A stretch of 64,000 nucleotides of DNA from JAXDMU01 sp963762435 (GCA_963762435.1 CAVXLN010000003.1:186001-250000), one strand, 5' to 3'. Shown: positions 26,364 to 37,972, counted from the first letter of the stretch. Notes: a model not told the origin generated them from the letters alone. Program-made: numbers and translations.

Positions 26364-26381
26364 AAAGTCGTTCTTCCCTGA

Positions 26382-27554
26382 TCAGGCCCGGGCGAGCACG
26401 GTCTCGACGAGCCGCGCCCAGAAGCTGGCGCCGATCGGCAAGAGCTCGTCATTGAAGTCGTAATTGACCTGATGCAGCTTGCCGCCTTCGACCTCCGGAC
26501 CCGAGCCGATCATCAGATAGGCGCCGGGCTTGGCGTCCAGCATATAGGCGAAATCCTCGCTGCCCATGGTCGGCGTCACATCGTCGATGACCTTGTCGGC
26601 GCCCATCATCCGGGAGGCGACGGTGAGCGCCTTTTCGAGCGGTTGCTCGTGATTGCGCGTGGCCGGATAGCCCGGGTAGTAGGTGATATCGGCGCTGCCG
26701 CCCATGGCCGTGGCGATGCCGGTCGCGATCGTGCGGATCGATTGCTCGGCGAGCTTCCTGAGCGCCGGATCGAAGGTCCGGATCGTGCCGCGCAGCATCG
26801 CGTCTTCGGCGATGACATTATAGGCCGAGCCGGCATGGAACTCGGTGATGCTGATGACGAGGCTGTCGATCGGATCGGCCGTGCGGCTGGCGATGGTCTG
26901 TAGCGCATTCACGATCTGGGCGCCGATCACCACGGGATCGACCGTCTTGTGCGGCTGGGCCGCATGGCCGCCCCGGCCGCGGACATGGATATCGACCCGG
27001 TCGGCGGCCGCCATCATCGGCCCGACCCGGCCGGCGAAGGATCCCAACGGCAGGCCCGGCATATTGTGCATGCCATAGACCTCGTCGACCGGGAATTGCT
27101 CGAACAGGCCATCCTTGATCATGGCGGCGGCACCGGCACCGCCTTCCTCGGCCGGCTGGAAGACGAAATGGACCGTGCCGGCGAAATTCCGCGTCTCGGC
27201 CAGATAGCGGGCCGCCCCCAGCAGCATGGTGGTATGGCCGTCATGGCCGCAGGCATGCATCCGTCCGGGATTCTTGGAGGCATGCGCGAAGCGGTTGGCC
27301 TCGGTCATGGGCAGCGCATCCATGTCGGCCCGCAGTGCGATCGCCCGGCCGCCCGGCTCGAGCCCCTTGAGCGTGCCGACCACGCCGGTGCCGCCGAGGC
27401 CGCGATGCACCTCGAGGCCGAACTGAGCCAGCCGCGACGCCACCAGCTCGGAGGTCCGATGCTCCTCGTAACCCAGCTCGGGATTGGCATGCAGATCCTG
27501 TCGCCACTCCGTCAGCTCGGGCTGAAAATCGGCGATGCGATTGACGATCGGCAT
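26382..27554 (-). CDS. M20D-family amidohydrolase, copy B (tandem paralogue)
   Basis: The protein is 390 residues, closely similar to copy A along its whole length (for example MPIVNRIADFQPELTEWRQD against MPITNRIADYEADLTEWRQD). All metal-site motifs are kept: MHACGHDGHTTMLLGAARYL, FVFQPAEEGG and GSEDFAYML. It differs in the PAEE loop (GGAGAAAMIKDG against FGGGGDVMVRDG), which may alter the substrate pocket. The ATG at 27554 is preferred to a further start at 27617. As the upstream gene it is presumably transcribed first, with copy A behind it. Confidence 0.92.
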   Translation of the reverse strand: MPIVNRIADFQPELTEWRQDLHANPELGYEEHRTSELVASRLAQFGLEVHRGLGGTGVVGTLKGLEPGGRAIALRADMDALPMTEANRFAHASKNPGRMHACGHDGHTTMLLGAARYLAETRNFAGTVHFVFQPAEEGGAGAAAMIKDGLFEQFPVDEVYGMHNMPGLPLGSFAGRVGPMMAAADRVDIHVRGRGGHAAQPHKTVDPVVIGAQIVNALQTIASRTADPIDSLVISITEFHAGSAYNVIAEDAMLRGTIRTFDPALRKLAEQSIRTIATGIATAMGGSADITYYPGYPATRNHEQPLEKALTVASRMMGADKVIDDVTPTMGSEDFAYMLDAKPGAYLMIGSGPEVEGGKLHQVNYDFNDELLPIGASFWARLVETVLARA

Positions 27555-27729
27555 GAGGCGAGTTCCTTCGGCTGAGGCAAACGCCTGCCACCATAGTCCC
27601 AGCACCGATGCGGGCAATATTTTTCGCGCCCCCGCTTGAGCTTAGCCCCGATCCGACCCGCGCATGCCAGAGGGGCGAAAGGTGGGCATTTTTCGGGCAT
27701 TCGTGCTGCAAGCGTCGGGCGACCGCGCG

Positions 27730-27744
27730 TTAACACTCCGTAAA
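27730..27744. promoter_or_regulatory. Near-consensus CtrA-type motif in a 319-nt intergenic stretch
   Basis: TTAA-CACTCCG-TAAA differs by one base from TTAA-N7-TTAA. It lies in the gene-free stretch 27555-27873 between divergent genes, about 130 nt before a DivJ/PleC-like kinase gene. The surrounding DNA (TAAACACTTTCAATATCAATGG) is AT-rich and probably holds the kinase promoter. I see no gene in the rest of this stretch. Confidence 0.4.
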
Positions 27745-27873
27745 CACTTTCAATATCAATGGCTTGCTGATCCAAAAAAGCCATCGGTCGGCGCCATTTG
27801 CCCCGCGAATGTCCCAACCGCGAGGCGCTTGCTTGCGGTACGAATAGCAACCCTTGATGGGTGAGAGGCCCGT

Positions 27874-28773
27874 ATGCGCAAAATTGCGATGGCTCGAAAT
27901 GAGTCCGGCGGGGCGTTCAATGGCGGAACGCCGCACGGCGAACTTTTAGAGATGCGGATCGAGCGGTTGGAGCGCCAGAACCGCGCGCTCGAAGCCGAGG
28001 TCGAAAAGGCCCGGCGCGTCGCTCGCCAGCTGCAGGCGGAACGCGATCGCGCCCGCAAATCCGACCATTCGAAATCGATGTTCCTGGCGGCGATGAGCCA
28101 TGATCTGCGCACGCCGCTGACCGCGATCCTGGGATTTTCGGATCTTATGCGCCAGGGCGTGTTCGGGCCGATCGAGCATCCGCGCTATCAGACCTATGCC
28201 GAGAACATCCATGCCGGCGGCCAACTGCTGCTGGACCTCATCAACAACATCCTCGACCTGTCCAAGATCGAAGCGGGCAAGCGCGTGCTGGCCCCCCAGA
28301 CGCTCGATGCCGGCAGGATCGCGGCCGATTGCGCCTCGCTGGTGGCGCGTGCCGCGGGCGAGCGCGACGTGGCGGTCGAGATCCACGGTGATGCAGCACC
28401 CGTGCATGCCGACGAGCTGGCACTGCGGCAGATCCTGATCAATCTTCTGTCCAACGCCGTGAAATTCACGCCCGATGGCGGCCGCGTCACGGTCGGGATC
28501 GAGCTGGCGCCGGCAGGCGGCACCGAGATCACCGTCGCCGACACCGGCCCCGGCATGGATGCGGACGGCATTCGCACGGCGCTCGATCCGTTCGGCCAGG
28601 TCGATGGGCCCTATGGCGATCTTCAGACCGCCGCCGATATCGGGACCGGCCTCGGTCTGCCCATCGCCGTCCGGTTGGTCGAGATGCATGGCGGCCGCTT
28701 CGATATCGAGAGCGCACCCGGCCGCGGCACCACGATCCGGCTCTGGCTGCCTTTGCCGTCAGACAGCCAATAA
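27874..28773 (+). CDS. Soluble sensor histidine kinase, DivJ/PleC-like core
   Basis: The 299-residue protein has no membrane segment. A coiled coil fills residues 24-62 (LLEMRIERLERQNRALEAE). The HisKA domain has His76 in MSHDLRTPLTAILGFSDLM. GVFGPIEHPRYQTYAENIHAGGQ and DLINNILDLSKIEAG follow, the spacing and wording seen in DivJ/PleC-type kinases. The ATPase domain has NLLSNAVKFTPDGG, VADTGPGMD and GTGLGLPIAVRLVEMHGG. It lacks a sensor domain beyond the coiled coil, so input probably comes from a partner. No response regulator is adjacent. Confidence 0.9.
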   Translation: MRKIAMARNESGGAFNGGTPHGELLEMRIERLERQNRALEAEVEKARRVARQLQAERDRARKSDHSKSMFLAAMSHDLRTPLTAILGFSDLMRQGVFGPIEHPRYQTYAENIHAGGQLLLDLINNILDLSKIEAGKRVLAPQTLDAGRIAADCASLVARAAGERDVAVEIHGDAAPVHADELALRQILINLLSNAVKFTPDGGRVTVGIELAPAGGTEITVADTGPGMDADGIRTALDPFGQVDGPYGDLQTAADIGTGLGLPIAVRLVEMHGGRFDIESAPGRGTTIRLWLPLPSDSQ

Positions 28774-28861
28774 CTCCATTTGCGGGCTTTACAGGCGCAG
28801 GCGCACGGGGCAAACCAGCTTCCTTGCCGGGATCTTGCCCGGCTCTGCCGGGAGCGCCCTG

Positions 28862-29563
28862 ATGAGCGACATGGATGCCAACCCGCCTCGCCCCGACCGG
28901 CCCGTGATCGTGGCGCCGTCGATTCTGTCGGCGGATTTCCTCAGGCTTGGCGCCGAGATCGAGGCGGTCGACAAGGCCGGCGCCGACTGGATCCATGTCG
29001 ATGTCATGGATGGCCGCTTCGTGCCGAACATCACGATCGGCCCGCCGATCGTGGCCGCCGCCCGGCGCGCCACCAAGAAGCCGCTCGATGTCCATCTGAT
29101 GATCGTCGAGCCCGAGCGCTACATCGCCGATTTCGCCAAGGCCGGCGCCGACCATATCCTGGTCCATGCCGAGACTGCGGCGACCATCCACCTGCATCGC
29201 ACGCTGAGCCAGATCCGCGATCACGGCGTCAAGGCGGGGGCCGTGCTGAATCCGGCGACGCCGCCGGAGGTGCTCGATTACGTGCTGCCGCTGTGCGACA
29301 TCATCCTGGTCATGTCGGTCAATCCCGGCTTCGGCGGGCAGAAATTCATCCACGGGATCCTGCCCAAGATCCGCCGGCTGCGCACGGCCTGCAACGCCGC
29401 CGGGCTCGATACGCGGATCGAGGTCGATGGCGGCATCACCGCCGAGACGGCCCCGCTGGTGCTGGCCGCCGGCGCCGATGCGCTGGTCGCGGGCTCCGCG
29501 ATCTACGGCGCCAGCGACTACGCCAAGGCGATCGCCGCCCTCCGTCCCTCCGTCAGCGTGTGA
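28862..29563 (+). CDS. rpe: Ribulose-phosphate 3-epimerase
   Basis: The 233-residue TIM-barrel enzyme interconverts ribulose 5-phosphate and xylulose 5-phosphate. Motifs are VAPSILSADFLRLG, WIHVDVMDGRFVPNITIGPP, DVHLMIVEPERYI, VMSVNPGFGGQKFI and IEVDGGITAETAPLVLAAGAD. The metal-binding His and Asp residues are all present. The ATG at 28862 gives a start a few residues longer than usual. It is followed 5 nt later by rpiA, so the two pentose-phosphate isomerases form an operon. Confidence 0.96.
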   Translation: MSDMDANPPRPDRPVIVAPSILSADFLRLGAEIEAVDKAGADWIHVDVMDGRFVPNITIGPPIVAAARRATKKPLDVHLMIVEPERYIADFAKAGADHILVHAETAATIHLHRTLSQIRDHGVKAGAVLNPATPPEVLDYVLPLCDIILVMSVNPGFGGQKFIHGILPKIRRLRTACNAAGLDTRIEVDGGITAETAPLVLAAGADALVAGSAIYGASDYAKAIAALRPSVSV

Positions 29564-29568
29564 GAGAA

Positions 29569-30264
29569 ATGGCCGAAGATCCCAATCTCGCCCTCAAGCA
29601 GGCCGCAGCGCAGCATGCCGTCGATGCGGTCGAGGACGGCATGGTGCTGGGCCTCGGCACCGGCTCCACATCGCGGCTTGCGATCGAGGCGCTGGGCAAA
29701 CGCGTCGCCGGCGGCCTCAAGGTGACTGGCATCCCGACCTCGGAAGCGACGGCGGCGCAGGCGCGCGGCCTCGGCATCCCACTCACCGATTTCAGCGAGC
29801 ATCAGGCGATCGACCTCACCATCGACGGCGCCGACGCGGTCGAGCGGACGCATTTGCACCTGATCAAAGGCCTGGGCGGCGCACTCCTGCGCGAAAAGAT
29901 CGTGGCCGCCGCCTCGCGCCGGATGATGGTCATGGTCGATGAGACCAAGATGCGCACACCCTTCGGCACCTTCTGCCCGGTGCCGGTCGAGGTCACGCGC
30001 TTCGGCTGGCAGGCGACCCAGCGACGGCTCATCGATCTCGGCGCCGAGCCCAAGCTCCGGCCGGGGCCGGACGGTCAGCCGCTGGTGACCGACGGCGGCA
30101 ATTTCATCATCGATTGCCAGTTCGGCGCCATTGCCGACGCCGCGGATCTCGCCGGCCGGATCAAGTCGATCGTCGGCGTGATGGAGAGCGGCCTCTTCAT
30201 CGGCATCGCGACCGAGGTGGTCATCGCCGGCGCCGGCGGAATTTCGGTCCTCCGCCGGAGCTGA
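29569..30264 (+). CDS. rpiA: Ribose-5-phosphate isomerase A
   Basis: The 231-residue enzyme interconverts ribose 5-phosphate and ribulose 5-phosphate. It has GLGTGSTSRLAIEALG, the phosphate-binding GIPTSEATAAQA and LTIDGADAVE. KGLGGALLREKIVA includes catalytic Glu and Lys. VTDGGNFIIDCQFG lies near the C-terminus. GAGAA precedes the ATG by 3 nt, close but usable. It directly follows rpe and converges with the propeller-protein gene 5 nt away. Confidence 0.96.
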   Translation: MAEDPNLALKQAAAQHAVDAVEDGMVLGLGTGSTSRLAIEALGKRVAGGLKVTGIPTSEATAAQARGLGIPLTDFSEHQAIDLTIDGADAVERTHLHLIKGLGGALLREKIVAAASRRMMVMVDETKMRTPFGTFCPVPVEVTRFGWQATQRRLIDLGAEPKLRPGPDGQPLVTDGGNFIIDCQFGAIADAADLAGRIKSIVGVMESGLFIGIATEVVIAGAGGISVLRRS

Positions 30265-30269
30265 TCCTC

Positions 30270-33185
<2,916 letters not shown>

Positions 33186-33440
33186 TTAGCTCCCCCTGTC
33201 CTGAGCCTGGCCGGAACACCGTTCGGTGAACCGGCTGCCGCTCGACGCGGAGGCGGATCGACAACCGAAGCTGGAAACAGCACGACCAGAATATTTATAT
33301 TAACCGACAATTTCCGCCTATCGGCCTGGTCTCTTCAACATAAAAAACTGTAAATCGCGATTCTGTAAAATAATAAGACAGCCACAACCAGCGCCATACT
33401 ACAACCGGGACGGCTTTGCCCGTGTCCTCGGGAGCGCCGG

Positions 33441-35981
33441 CTACGCGAACAAGCGCAGTTGGCCGATCGCGGCGAGCACAATGCTCTCCGTCCATTTCGC
33501 GCCAATCGCGCGGCATTGGGTTAGGGCTTCCGCCTCAAGCGCGCCGGACAGCATGGCGGTCAGCTGCTCATAGGCGCCCTGGTCGGTCGGTTCGCGCGTC
33601 TCGCCCTCCTCGGCATAGAACGCCTCGCTATAGCCGAGCAGGCAGGCCGAGGCTTCGTGCTGGCGATGCTGTGCTGCGATCATGGCCAAGGTCTCGACGA
33701 TCGCCGCGACCCCGGCCCGGTCGTCGAGCTCGATCGCGATCGGCAAGGCCTCGCGCGCCGCTTGCCAGGCCGCAGGCCAGTCGGCGCGGCGCGCCTGGTA
33801 GCTGGCGAGATTGCCGAGCGTCAGCTCCATCATGTAGCGGTTCTGAAGCGCGCGGCTGAGGGCCAGTGCCTCACCCGTGGCCGCGATCGCGGCGTCGACC
33901 GTCCCTTCCGCCATCTGGTCGTTCGCCTGGCGCACCAGGCAGGCGATGATGCCGACTTCGTGCCCGGTCGCGCGAAAGCGCACCAGCGCATCGGCGTTGA
34001 GCGCCCGCGCGCCGGCAACATCGCCGCGATGATGGCGCACGATCGCCAGCTGCTGGATCGCCTCGGCACAGCTTTTGGCGGCGCCGCTCGACTGCAGCAG
34101 ATCGGCGGCCTCGACGAGCGCCGTGTCGGCGCCGGCGAAATCACCCGCCCGCCGCCGGGCATCGCCGATAAGGGCGAGGGCGCGGCCCAGCGTTTCATGA
34201 TCGCCGGCGGCACGGGCGAGCGCCTCGGCGCGCCTGGCGGCCGGCTCGCGGATGGCGACCGACAGCACCGAGCGCGCATTGGCGAGCCAGAGGCGTGCCG
34301 CCAGCCACTCGTCCTGAGGTGCCTGCTCCGGGATCAATTCGAGCGCCCGGTCGAGCCAGCGCCGGTATTCCGTCATCAAGCTCGCGCCATGCCAGAATCG
34401 GAGCGATGCGGCACAGAGGCGGCAGCCGATTCCGCCGGCATCGCCATCGGCACCGAAGCTCCAGGCGAGTGCGACGCGCAGATTGCCGAGCGCCGGCATC
34501 AGCAGCGCTTGCCAAGCTGCCGTCGGCTCGATCTCCCAGCGCGCCGACGCGGTTTCGAACAGAGCTTCGACATAGGCGGCATGGGCACGGCCGGCCGTTC
34601 GGCGCTCGCCTGTTTCAGCCAGCCTTCCGGCAGCGAAAGCGCGCGTCGATTCGAGCATTCGATAGTGCCTACCGAGTTCGACCGAGAGCAGCGACCGATC
34701 GACGAGCGAAGCGATCTCGTCGGCGCGGGCTTGGGCCACGGCAAGACCCGCCTCGGCGTCGAATGGGCCGACCAGCACACTCAGATGCCGCACGATGCGC
34801 TGCTCAGACGGGGCGAGCAGACCATAGCTCCACGCCAGGGCTGCACCGAGCGACGGGTGGCGCTCGACCCCGAACCGCTCGCCACCGGTCAGCAGCCGGA
34901 ACCGGTCGTCGAGCCCTTGGCGGATCTGGTCGAGCCCGAGCGCATAATGGCGGCTCGCCGCCAGCTCGATGGCGAGCGGCAGTCCGTCGAGCCGCCGACA
35001 GATCTCGGCGATGATCGGCGCGTCGGCATCCGTCGCGGCAAACCTCCGGTCGGCGGCCTTGGCCCGCTCGAGGAACAGGGCGCAAGCGGCGAAATCGAAC
35101 AGCGCCCGGACCGAGAGACCCTTCCCTTCCGGCGGCACCGCCAGCGGCTCGATGCGCTCGACATGCTCCTGCTCGAGCTCAAGCCGTGCCTGGCTCGTCG
35201 CCAGGATCCGCAAGTGCGGGCAGGTAGCGAGCAGGATCGACGCCGTCTCGGCCGCCTCTCGCCGCACATGCTCGCAATTGTCGAAGACCAGGAGCGCCGC
35301 CCGATGCCGCAGCTGCCGGGCGATATCGCCAGGCGCAGTAGCGCCGGCACCGATGGGCAGCGCCATCACCGCGGCGATACCGGCAGCGATGGCGCTCGGC
35401 TCGGCCAGTGCGGCGAGATCGATGAGCCACACCCCGTCACGGAACCGGTCCTCACCCTTGGCGGCAACGGCGAGCGCGATGCGCGTCTTGCCGATGCCGC
35501 CGGGCCCGACCACGGAGACCAGCGGCCAGCGGCGGAGTGCGTCCAGCACCGCCTCGATCTCCCGGTCCCGGCCGATCGGCCATGCACCCGCGCGGCCGAG
35601 ATTGCCGGGTGCCAGCCGGCGCTCCTCCGGCCGAGGCTCGTCACTGAAAATAGGGCTCGAATCGCGCTTGACCGGTGCCACGAACCGGAAGCCGCGTCCG
35701 GGTATCGTGGCGATGTAGGTCTGCTCGGCGCCCCCGCCGAGCGCCCGCCTCAGGGCCGAGATCTGGACGCCGAGATTGTTGGCGTGCATGCCGCCCTCCG
35801 GCCAGACGCGCCGGAGCAGAGCGTCACGCGCGATCGTCTCGCCGCGCGCGTCGATGAGGGCCGCCAGCAGGTCGAAGGCGCGCGTTCCGAGGGGCACGGG
35901 CGTGCCGTCGCGCAGCAACAGGCGCCCCGCCGGCAGCAGACGATAGGGGCCGAAAGCGAATGCCGAATCGTCGACCTGCAT
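33441..35981 (-). CDS. Winged-helix transcription regulator with NTPase and TPR-like domains
   Basis: The roughly 846-residue protein has three parts. An OmpR-type winged helix occupies residues 5-103 (LGTRAFDLLAALIDARGE, then GVQISALRRALGG and TIPGRGFRFVAPV). An NB-ARC/AAA-type NTPase begins at GRDREIEAVL, with Walker A VVGPGGIGKTRIAL (residues 158-170) and a Walker B-like ALLVFDNCEHV. The C-terminal half is an alpha-helical TPR-like array. Such proteins are ATP-gated activators whose ligand enters through the repeats. The ATG at 35981 is used; a GTG at 35990 is equally possible. It lies directly upstream of the propeller gene on the same strand, with 255 nt between. Confidence 0.85.
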   Translation of the reverse strand: MQVDDSAFAFGPYRLLPAGRLLLRDGTPVPLGTRAFDLLAALIDARGETIARDALLRRVWPEGGMHANNLGVQISALRRALGGGAEQTYIATIPGRGFRFVAPVKRDSSPIFSDEPRPEERRLAPGNLGRAGAWPIGRDREIEAVLDALRRWPLVSVVGPGGIGKTRIALAVAAKGEDRFRDGVWLIDLAALAEPSAIAAGIAAVMALPIGAGATAPGDIARQLRHRAALLVFDNCEHVRREAAETASILLATCPHLRILATSQARLELEQEHVERIEPLAVPPEGKGLSVRALFDFAACALFLERAKAADRRFAATDADAPIIAEICRRLDGLPLAIELAASRHYALGLDQIRQGLDDRFRLLTGGERFGVERHPSLGAALAWSYGLLAPSEQRIVRHLSVLVGPFDAEAGLAVAQARADEIASLVDRSLLSVELGRHYRMLESTRAFAAGRLAETGERRTAGRAHAAYVEALFETASARWEIEPTAAWQALLMPALGNLRVALAWSFGADGDAGGIGCRLCAASLRFWHGASLMTEYRRWLDRALELIPEQAPQDEWLAARLWLANARSVLSVAIREPAARRAEALARAAGDHETLGRALALIGDARRRAGDFAGADTALVEAADLLQSSGAAKSCAEAIQQLAIVRHHRGDVAGARALNADALVRFRATGHEVGIIACLVRQANDQMAEGTVDAAIAATGEALALSRALQNRYMMELTLGNLASYQARRADWPAAWQAAREALPIAIELDDRAGVAAIVETLAMIAAQHRQHEASACLLGYSEAFYAEEGETREPTDQGAYEQLTAMLSGALEAEALTQCRAIGAKWTESIVLAAIGQLRLFA

Positions 35982-36073
35982 GAGAAGCACGAACGCCGTA
36001 GGGAATGACGCGCCAACGGCGATGCTAGACGATTCGCGCCCCGGCAGGAACAGCGCCTACAGCAGGCGCAGTA

Positions 36074-36421
36074 TCAGGGCTCGTGATCGATGATGGGTGG
36101 CCGCCCCATCTGGGAGGGCGGTTTCGTGCCCTGCTGCATCGCGGCCCAGGCGTCGCGGAAGAAGGTGTACCAGAAATAGAGCAGCGCCACGGGCACACCG
36201 ACATCATAGATCATGTCGAGCCCGGGGATGGGCTCGACCGGGATGGCGACGATACCGGCGCCGAGCGTGGCGCCGACGCGGTAGCTCAAGGCGGTCAGCA
36301 GACGCTTCAGCGGATTGCCGTCGGGCAGCCGCGAGACGACCACGATGAGCGTGATGAGCATCGCGAACATGATGACGATGAAGATCAGGAGATCGCGAAT
36401 GATCTCGGCCAGCGTATCCAT
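36074..36421 (-). CDS. Small inner-membrane protein of unknown function
   Basis: The 115-residue protein starts with a strong membrane helix (LLIFIVIMFAMLITLIVVVS). A glycine- and proline-containing second segment follows (GATLGAGIVAIPVEPIPGLD), then a third aromatic segment (VALLYFWYTFFRDAW). The tail is hydrophilic (GTKPPSQMGRPPIIDHEP). IPVEPIPGLDMIYDVG is a distinctive motif that may mark a family, but I cannot name it. It lies between the large regulator and a small plus-strand gene. Confidence 0.7.
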   Translation of the reverse strand: MDTLAEIIRDLLIFIVIMFAMLITLIVVVSRLPDGNPLKRLLTALSYRVGATLGAGIVAIPVEPIPGLDMIYDVGVPVALLYFWYTFFRDAWAAMQQGTKPPSQMGRPPIIDHEP

Positions 36422-36514
36422 GCCCGCACTCCAGCCTGTGCACCCCGTTAATCATCATAGAGGTGAAGTGCGGGACGGCGAAGCGCAATGGGGGGCGCTG
36501 CTGGAGTTTAGGAA

Positions 36515-36805
36515 TTGGAGAATCTGCTTGGCGATCTACACGAGCGCTTGATGGACCCGGACATCGAGGACGAGCTCCTCACCATCCGGGTCGGCGACGT
36601 CATCATCGGCCTCTGCGACGAGCTCGGGATCCCGGTCGAGCTCTCGGTCTGGCAGGACAAGGGCTGGTTCATCAATGAAGGGCGAGAGGCGCCGGAACCG
36701 CCGCCGCGGCCAGCGCCAAAGCTGGAGCCCCAGCCGTTCCGAGGGCAAGGCATGCCGCTCTATGAATGGAACCGGCGGCACTATCACACCCCGCCGGACG
36801 GATGA
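36515..36805 (+). CDS. Small soluble hypothetical protein
   Basis: The frame gives 96 residues from a TTG at 36515, with GGAG about 9 nt upstream. An ATG at 36551 would give 84 residues. The first half is acidic and regular (DPDIEDELLTIRVGDVIIGL); the second is proline-rich (EPPPRPAPKLEPQPFRGQG) and ends in HYHTPPDG. I recognise no family. Composition and codon use look coding. It is followed by an intergenic palindromic repeat. Confidence 0.5.
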   Translation: MENLLGDLHERLMDPDIEDELLTIRVGDVIIGLCDELGIPVELSVWQDKGWFINEGREAPEPPPRPAPKLEPQPFRGQGMPLYEWNRRHYHTPPDG

Positions 36806-36826
36806 TTTCGAGCGTGCGCGATGTCT

Positions 36827-36941
36827 TCGTCATCCCCGGGCTCTTGTCCCGGGGATCCACGTCGTACCGCAGCGCGAACTTCGCGCACAAGAACGCGGCG
36901 GCGGCCCGACGTGGATGGCCGGGACAAGCCCGGCCACGACA
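36827..36941. repeat. Intergenic palindromic repeat element
   Basis: The left part (about 36828-36864) is a hairpin with loop CTCTTGT between CCCCGGG and CCCGGGG, then GATCCACGTCG. The right part (36908-36940) carries CGACGTGGAT followed by a hairpin around GGCCGGGACAAGCCCGGCC. The outer arms GATCCACGTCG and CGACGTGGAT are mirrored, so the whole can fold as a cruciform. The wording (CGTCATCCCCGGGCT, GGCCGGGACAAGCCCGGCCA) is of a kind dispersed in many copies in alphaproteobacterial genomes. No gene lies between 36806 and 37007. Confidence 0.75.
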
Positions 36942-37007
36942 AGAGAAAAGCAGTGAAATTCTTCTCTCCGCCCCGCCGGCGGAGAGGAGATTAGTGCTGC
37001 GCGCGCT

Positions 37008-37382
37008 TCAAGCTTGCTTCCGGACGCGCTGGGCCGGGTCGTAGAAGAACTGCTCCTCGGCGATGCGCTCGCCGTCCCAGCGCTGATATGCCAACTCCTC
37101 CATGTCCGTGACCGTGCCGTCGAGCCAGTCGAAATGGAAGATCCAGCGGATGACGACCTTGTCGCCCTGGACGAAGACCGGACGCACACAAGTCGAGGTC
37201 AGGCTCCTGGCCTTGGCCAGAAACACGTGCTCGTTGGCGATATGGGCGTCGCGGCCAACCCGCGGCGGCGCCTGATTTTCCTGCATCGTCGAACCTTCGG
37301 TGTAGAACTCCGCGACGGCCTCGGCATGGGCGTTCGATTCGACGCGCGCGATGAAGCGCTCGAGGGTCTCGTGGCTGGGCAT
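37008..37382 (-). CDS. SnoaL-like/NTF2-like fold protein
   Basis: The 124-residue protein has the compact NTF2-like layout. A helical start (HETLERFIARVESNAHAEAV) precedes AEFYTEGSTMQENQAPPRVG, typical of SnoaL-type pockets. Strands follow (RPVFVQGDKVVIRWIFHFDW, MEELAYQRWDGERIAEEQFF). Members act as small isomerases, hydrolases or binding proteins, and the substrate cannot be read from sequence. The ATG at 37382 has CGGGAG upstream. It stands alone between a palindromic repeat and a divergent small gene. Confidence 0.8.
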   Translation of the reverse strand: MPSHETLERFIARVESNAHAEAVAEFYTEGSTMQENQAPPRVGRDAHIANEHVFLAKARSLTSTCVRPVFVQGDKVVIRWIFHFDWLDGTVTDMEELAYQRWDGERIAEEQFFYDPAQRVRKQA

Positions 37383-37507
37383 GCGATGACTCCCGCAGTG
37401 AAAGGGCGTGCTGGCGGAAGTTGGTTTCGAGCGCATGCCGCGACCAGTGACAATCCCGCAATACGGCTCGTCGCCCTTGATTGACCTCGGCGCGGACGCC
37501 CGGCAAG

Positions 37508-37801
37508 ATGCCGGTCATGAGCCAAGCGCCAGGGATAAGTGGCGGCGGCGACGATACGCTCTGGGCGGTCGTCGCCTCGGTCGGCCGGGCCGAGCGTATC
37601 GCCGAGATCCATTCGAGCCGTCTTGCGGCACTCACCGACCGGGCCTGGCGCGAACGCCAGGTTCTCGCATATCGCAGCCTGCTCGATTGGGCCAAGCAGC
37701 CCCTGCCCCGCTACAGCGTGGCGCCGATCCGGCGTGCCGACCTGCCGCGCAGCTGGCGCCCGCTGCCGGCGCTGGGTTTCCTGCGCGGCCGATTTATTTG
37801 A
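37508..37801 (+). CDS. Small hypothetical protein
   Basis: The frame from the ATG at 37508 gives 97 residues; ATG at 37517 is an alternative. The protein is basic and contains VVASVGRAERIAEIHSSRLAAL, WRERQVLAYRSLLDWAKQP and an ending SWRPLPALGFLRGRFI. No family is recognised and no good ribosome site is seen, so this may not be a real gene. It ends 21 nt before a long palindrome. Confidence 0.4.
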   Translation: MPVMSQAPGISGGGDDTLWAVVASVGRAERIAEIHSSRLAALTDRAWRERQVLAYRSLLDWAKQPLPRYSVAPIRRADLPRSWRPLPALGFLRGRFI

Positions 37802-37822
37802 GAGTTGTGGCAATGCGCTGCA

Positions 37823-37894
37823 CCGGCCCGCTCCCCCACCCGACCACCCACGTCAGTATCATGGCATGGGTGGTCGGGTGGGGGAGCGGGCTGG
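37823..37894. repeat. 28-bp near-perfect inverted repeat before the ferredoxin gene
   Basis: The left arm (37823-37850) starts CCGGCCCGCTCCCCCACCCG and is mirrored at 37867-37894 with one mismatch that still pairs as G-U in RNA. The loop is 16 nt (CGTCAGTATCATGGCA). The remaining DNA up to the ferredoxin start contains TTGACGCCGGCGTCA. The hairpin may be a dispersed repeat or a terminator for upstream reads. Confidence 0.75.
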
Positions 37895-37972
37895 CCTGGA
37901 TGGCCCACCCGAAAAGTAATTCTTGACGCCGGCGTCACTTTTGATGTCCTTAGAGGAACGAGGAGCAGCTTC

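Noticed and set aside
33657..36008. Long plus-strand frame opposite the winged-helix regulator
   Set aside because: Composition typical of GC-rich antisense; the minus-strand protein has clear domains.
37921..37972. TTGACGCCGGCGTCA before the ferredoxin as an FNR-type box
   Set aside because: The spacing and half-site wording do not fit FNR; it reads only as a short GC-rich palindrome, with no clear -10 at the right distance.
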